From NCBI GenBank assembly GCA_031290205.1, contig JAITNZ010000185.1, forward strand, positions 1-7,847: DNA of 7,847 bases. Direction: 5' to 3'. Below, one piece after another: positions 5,555 through 7,847 of this stretch. How positions within the stretch are numbered: position 1 is the first letter of the stretch; each line of letters opens with the position of its first letter. A model generated the notes under the pieces. The model saw only the letters and a list, made by a program, of their open reading frames with translations. It did not search any database and was not told the origin of the DNA. This DNA comes from Spirochaetaceae bacterium. Lineage in GTDB: Bacteria > Spirochaetota > Spirochaetia > Treponematales > Breznakiellaceae. The position numbers and the translations under genes were made by a program.

Positions 5555-5586
5555 GAGATTATTATAATGAGTGATAAGGAGTATAG
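5555..5586 (+). promoter_or_regulatory. Shared leader, copy 1 (TATAAT and AAGGAG)
   Basis: GAGATTATTATAATGAG, one differing base, then GATAAGGAGTATA precede ATG 5587. The same block stands before the gene at 7097, with a single mismatch in about 31 bases. It contains TATAAT (5563-5568) and AAGGAG (5576-5581). If TATAAT were a -10 box the leader would be only about 12 bases long, and no good -35 is visible. It may instead be a conserved translation-initiation block. Confidence 0.6.
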
Positions 5587-6987
5587 ATGAAAAAGCTAAT
5601 TGGATTATTAGCGCTGTGCTTTATAGCGTGTATCGCCCCTCTCTATTCCCAATCATTTGGCAGGGGTGATGTCTTTGATAAAAAAATATACGAGCAGCTT
5701 CCACAAAAAGCACGGCAGGTATCACGGGCGTATCAATCATTGCCACCCCGCATCTCGTTAAAACAATACGCGCCGGAAGTGCGGAGCCAGGGCGCTTACG
5801 GCACCTGTGTCGGCTGGTCGACCGCCTATGCCGCTAGGACGATAGCGGAATCAATAGCACTCAATCGCACCAGCGCCGCGCAAACAACGGACAACGCTTT
5901 TTCGCCGGTGTTCGCTTACAAGAGTATATCAGACGACCCCACCTGTCAAAACGGCATATACATTCATCTTGTGTTGGAACTTATGAAAACCGAGGGCGCC
6001 GCAAAAATCCATGCAATCGAAAAAACCACCGATTTTGCGGATGTGCCCCTTGCTCTATTTAGCACGCAACGTAAATTCACCATCGCGGATTTTTCGACAC
6101 TGATTTCGTATTCAGACGACATCTCCGTTTCCAATGTGGATGCTGTTAAAAAAAGCCTTGTGGAAAAAAAGCCCGTCATCGTTTCGTTAAAATGTCCCGC
6201 TTCTTTTAATGCCGCAAAGGACGTATGGGCGCCGCAGGAAGCGCCGAAAGAAGGTGAGGGCGCACACGCCATGTGTATTGTCGGCTATGACGACGAGATA
6301 GCGGGGGGCTCGTTTGAACTGCTGAACAGTTGGGGGGCTGATTGGGGTAACGAAGGGTATATATGGGTGTCTTACAGCACCTTTATCAAATTTGTAAACG
6401 GCGCGTATGAAATAAGCGACAACATAGCAAACTACGGCAAGGCAAACCAATTTTCGGGCAATGTCAAAATAGCATTATACACGCAGAAAGATATGCGCGT
6501 AAGCTACAAAAACGCTTACTATGAAACAGCGGACAGCTATCCTGCCGGCACGCGCTTCCGGTATCTTATGAGTAATAACGAATCCGCCTATGTCTATGCA
6601 TTCGCTGCGGACGACAGCCTCAATCCGGCGACACCGGTATTTCCCGACAACGATACCAATCGCGGCTTAAAAGTATCGCCACTGCTTGACTATACCGAGA
6701 ACACCGTCGTCTTCCCCGGTGAGCGAAAATGGATACAGCTTGACGACACAAGCGGCACCGATTACCTCGTTGTCCTCTATGCAAAAGAAGCGCTCGACAT
6801 CGACGCCATCCGAAAAAGATTTGACCGCACGTCCGGCAGTTTCCCCGAAAAAGTCGCAGAGGCGGTAGGAACGAATTTTATACCGTTCAGCAAAGCCGCA
6901 TACAGCCCAAATGAAATGAATTTTAAAGCCGAGTCGGCAAACATGAAGGCGGTATTTGCGTTGCTCTTGGCAATTAAACACGGATAA
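5587..6987 (+). CDS. Secreted papain-family (C1) cysteine peptidase with DUF4384-like C-terminus
   Basis: This is a 466-residue exported cysteine peptidase. Residues 1-21 are a signal peptide (LIGLLALCFIACIAPLYS, likely cut before QSF). The C1 domain covers about 52-275. Gln68 is the oxyanion-hole residue in VRSQGAYGTC, Cys74 the nucleophile, His227 lies in GAHAMCIVGYDD, and Asn247 in LLNSWGADWGNEGYIWV. All four are present, so activity is expected. The Cys motif is GTCVGW, the bacterial variant of eukaryotic CGSCWAF. Only about 30 residues separate the signal peptide from the domain, so a classical inhibitory prodomain is absent. Residues about 305-412 fit DUF4384: YYETADSYPAGTRFRYLMSN, AYVYAFAADDS, VFPDND, a VVFPGE strand, and YLVVLYAKEALDI. 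DUF4384 also occurs in the gene at 466, which links the two peptidase loci. The gene stands alone between two spacers of about 110-130 bases and shares its immediate leader with the gene at 7097. Confidence 0.9.
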   Translation: MKKLIGLLALCFIACIAPLYSQSFGRGDVFDKKIYEQLPQKARQVSRAYQSLPPRISLKQYAPEVRSQGAYGTCVGWSTAYAARTIAESIALNRTSAAQTTDNAFSPVFAYKSISDDPTCQNGIYIHLVLELMKTEGAAKIHAIEKTTDFADVPLALFSTQRKFTIADFSTLISYSDDISVSNVDAVKKSLVEKKPVIVSLKCPASFNAAKDVWAPQEAPKEGEGAHAMCIVGYDDEIAGGSFELLNSWGADWGNEGYIWVSYSTFIKFVNGAYEISDNIANYGKANQFSGNVKIALYTQKDMRVSYKNAYYETADSYPAGTRFRYLMSNNESAYVYAFAADDSLNPATPVFPDNDTNRGLKVSPLLDYTENTVVFPGERKWIQLDDTSGTDYLVVLYAKEALDIDAIRKRFDRTSGSFPEKVAEAVGTNFIPFSKAAYSPNEMNFKAESANMKAVFALLLAIKHG

Positions 6988-6999
6988 GGTAAGGTGAAA

Positions 7000-7041
7000 G
7001 CAATGAGCAATGAGCAATAAGCAATGAAGAATGAAGAATAA
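7000..7041 (+). repeat. Heptamer array, six units of GCAATGA type
   Basis: Six in-register 7-base units: GCAATGA, GCAATGA, GCAATAA, GCAATGA, AGAATGA, AGAATAA. The array begins 12 bases after the peptidase stop and is the most regular of the three arrays in the window. Confidence 0.85.
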
Positions 7042-7047
7042 AAAAAT

Positions 7048-7067
7048 CTCCGCGCCTCTGCGTGAGA
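7048..7067. repeat. CCTCTGCG-type dispersed repeat, second copy
   Basis: CTCCGCGCCTCTGCGTGAGA is related to the element at 4967-4990. It abuts the shared leader block, so repeat and leader may have moved or been copied together. A diverged version (CTTCCGTGCGAGA) stands before the first leader copy. Confidence 0.55.
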
Positions 7068-7096
7068 TTATTATAATGAGAGATAAGGAGTATAAA
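7064..7096 (+). promoter_or_regulatory. Shared leader, copy 2
   Basis: This block is nearly identical to 5555-5586: GAGATTATTATAATGAG, then GATAAGGAGTATA, then AA before ATG 7097. TATAAT lies at 7072-7077 and AAGGAG ends seven bases before the ATG. The ribosome-site part is firm; the promoter reading is uncertain, for the reasons given for copy 1. Confidence 0.6.
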
Positions 7097-7847
7097 ATGA
7101 AAAGAACTATTGTTAGTGTCGTATTTATGTTGTTTGCCGGACTTGGTTACGCCCAGCAAGCTGTGGTGGCTGTTGCGCCGTTCGAGGCGATCTCCGGTAA
7201 TTCGGTAAGCGACGCAAACACCATAGCGGAGATTTTCGGCATGGAACTACAGGCAAGAAGGGTGGTGCGGGTAACAACCCGCGCAAACTTTGAAGCGGTA
7301 ATGAAAGAGCATAAATTCCAGATAAGCGATCTATCCGATGACAAAAAAACCGCCGAACTTGGCAAAGGGATGAATGCCAACTGGATAGTCCGCGGACAAG
7401 TCCAAAAACTGGGGACCATGATAGTAGTTACCGCCTCGCTGCTTGATGTAAACACGTTAGAAATCATGGGCGGGGCGCCGATGTATCTAAATAGCATAGA
7501 AGAAGTAGCCGTTAAAATGGACGGTTTTATCAACCAGATAACCCAAAGGATAAGCGGCGGAGCCGTCATCCGTCCGGGCACTACAAGCAACAAGACATAT
7601 AAAATTGGCGACCGAGGACCCGCCGGTGGCTGGATATTCTACGACAAAGGCGTGTTTTCCAACGGCTGGCGCTATCTGGAATCCGCACCGGCTGAAACAG
7701 AGTTTCAAGCTGACTGGGGCGCGGCGGGAAAAGATGTTTCGGGCACAGGCACCGCCGTTGGAACAGGGAAACGGAACACGCAGATAATTGTCGCATTTTG
7801 CCGGAATATTGGCGAACTGGACAGAGCGGCGGAATTGTGCGATGCGT
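7097..7847 (+). CDS. Secreted CsgG/LpoB-like protein with DUF1566-like C-terminal domain (partial, runs off the right edge)
   Basis: The frame stays open for 250 codons to the window edge with no stop, so the gene is incomplete at its 3' end. Residues 1-19 are a signal peptide cut after GYA. Residues about 21-150 form the CsgG/LpoB-like module (VVAVAPFEA, TRANFEAVMKEH, GMNANWIVRGQVQKLG, IVVTASLLDVNT). They align without gaps with the paralogue at 3224. A linker (about 151-167) rich in Gly, Thr and Ser follows. The second domain then opens with YKIGDRGPAGGWIFYDKG, as in the paralogue, and continues with WRYLESAPAE and GTGTAVGTGKRNT. The paralogue lacks this last segment, so this copy is the fuller form. 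A 45-base stretch over the signal-peptide end (7146-7190) matches 3273-3317 at 43 positions. The role is likely the same envelope binding or sensing inferred for the paralogue. Confidence 0.85.
   Translation, partial: MKRTIVSVVFMLFAGLGYAQQAVVAVAPFEAISGNSVSDANTIAEIFGMELQARRVVRVTTRANFEAVMKEHKFQISDLSDDKKTAELGKGMNANWIVRGQVQKLGTMIVVTASLLDVNTLEIMGGAPMYLNSIEEVAVKMDGFINQITQRISGGAVIRPGTTSNKTYKIGDRGPAGGWIFYDKGVFSNGWRYLESAPAETEFQADWGAAGKDVSGTGTAVGTGKRNTQIIVAFCRNIGELDRAAELCDA

Overview
The window looks like spirochaete DNA, most probably a gut-type Treponema. This is inferred from gene style, not from a marker gene. The clues are paralogous secreted proteins with a CsgG/LpoB-like N-terminal module, DUF4384 proteins next to caspase-like and papain-like peptidases, a relaxed lipobox, and gene-free spacers full of short dispersed repeats. 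All seven credible genes are on the + strand. No tRNA, rRNA, CRISPR array, transposase or recombinase is visible.

Layout. Positions 1-465 hold no convincing gene. They carry a 20-C homopolymer beside a consensus-like -35 box, two arrays of degenerate 7-bp repeats in opposite orientation, and a repeat-rich, hairpin-rich leader. Then follow: a secreted CsgG-like/DUF4384 protein with a duplicated C-terminal module (466-1887); a secreted caspase-fold peptidase overlapping it by one base (1887-3077); a secreted CsgG-like/DUF1566 protein (3224-4051); an AT-rich DUF2971 protein with no signal peptide, 10 bases downstream (4062-4934); a small lipoprotein with a possible fibronectin-III-like domain (5060-5458); a secreted papain-family (C1) peptidase with a C-terminal DUF4384-like domain (5587-6987); and a second CsgG-like/DUF1566 protein that runs off the right edge (7097-7847).

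How the genes may work together (inference). Six of the seven products have an export signal, and two are cysteine peptidases of unrelated folds with catalytic residues intact. DUF4384 sits beside one peptidase and is fused to the other. The CsgG-like module appears in three genes. This suggests an envelope- or periplasm-located set of proteases and binding proteins. The DUF2971 gene stands apart: it is AT-rich, predicted cytoplasmic and translationally close to its upstream neighbour, so it may be an acquired passenger.

The spacers are themselves notable. Two genes share a nearly identical 30-bp leader that includes their ribosome-binding site, three others share a TTTAGAGGA Shine-Dalgarno context, and several spacers carry CTCTGCG-type or REP-like repeats and hairpins.
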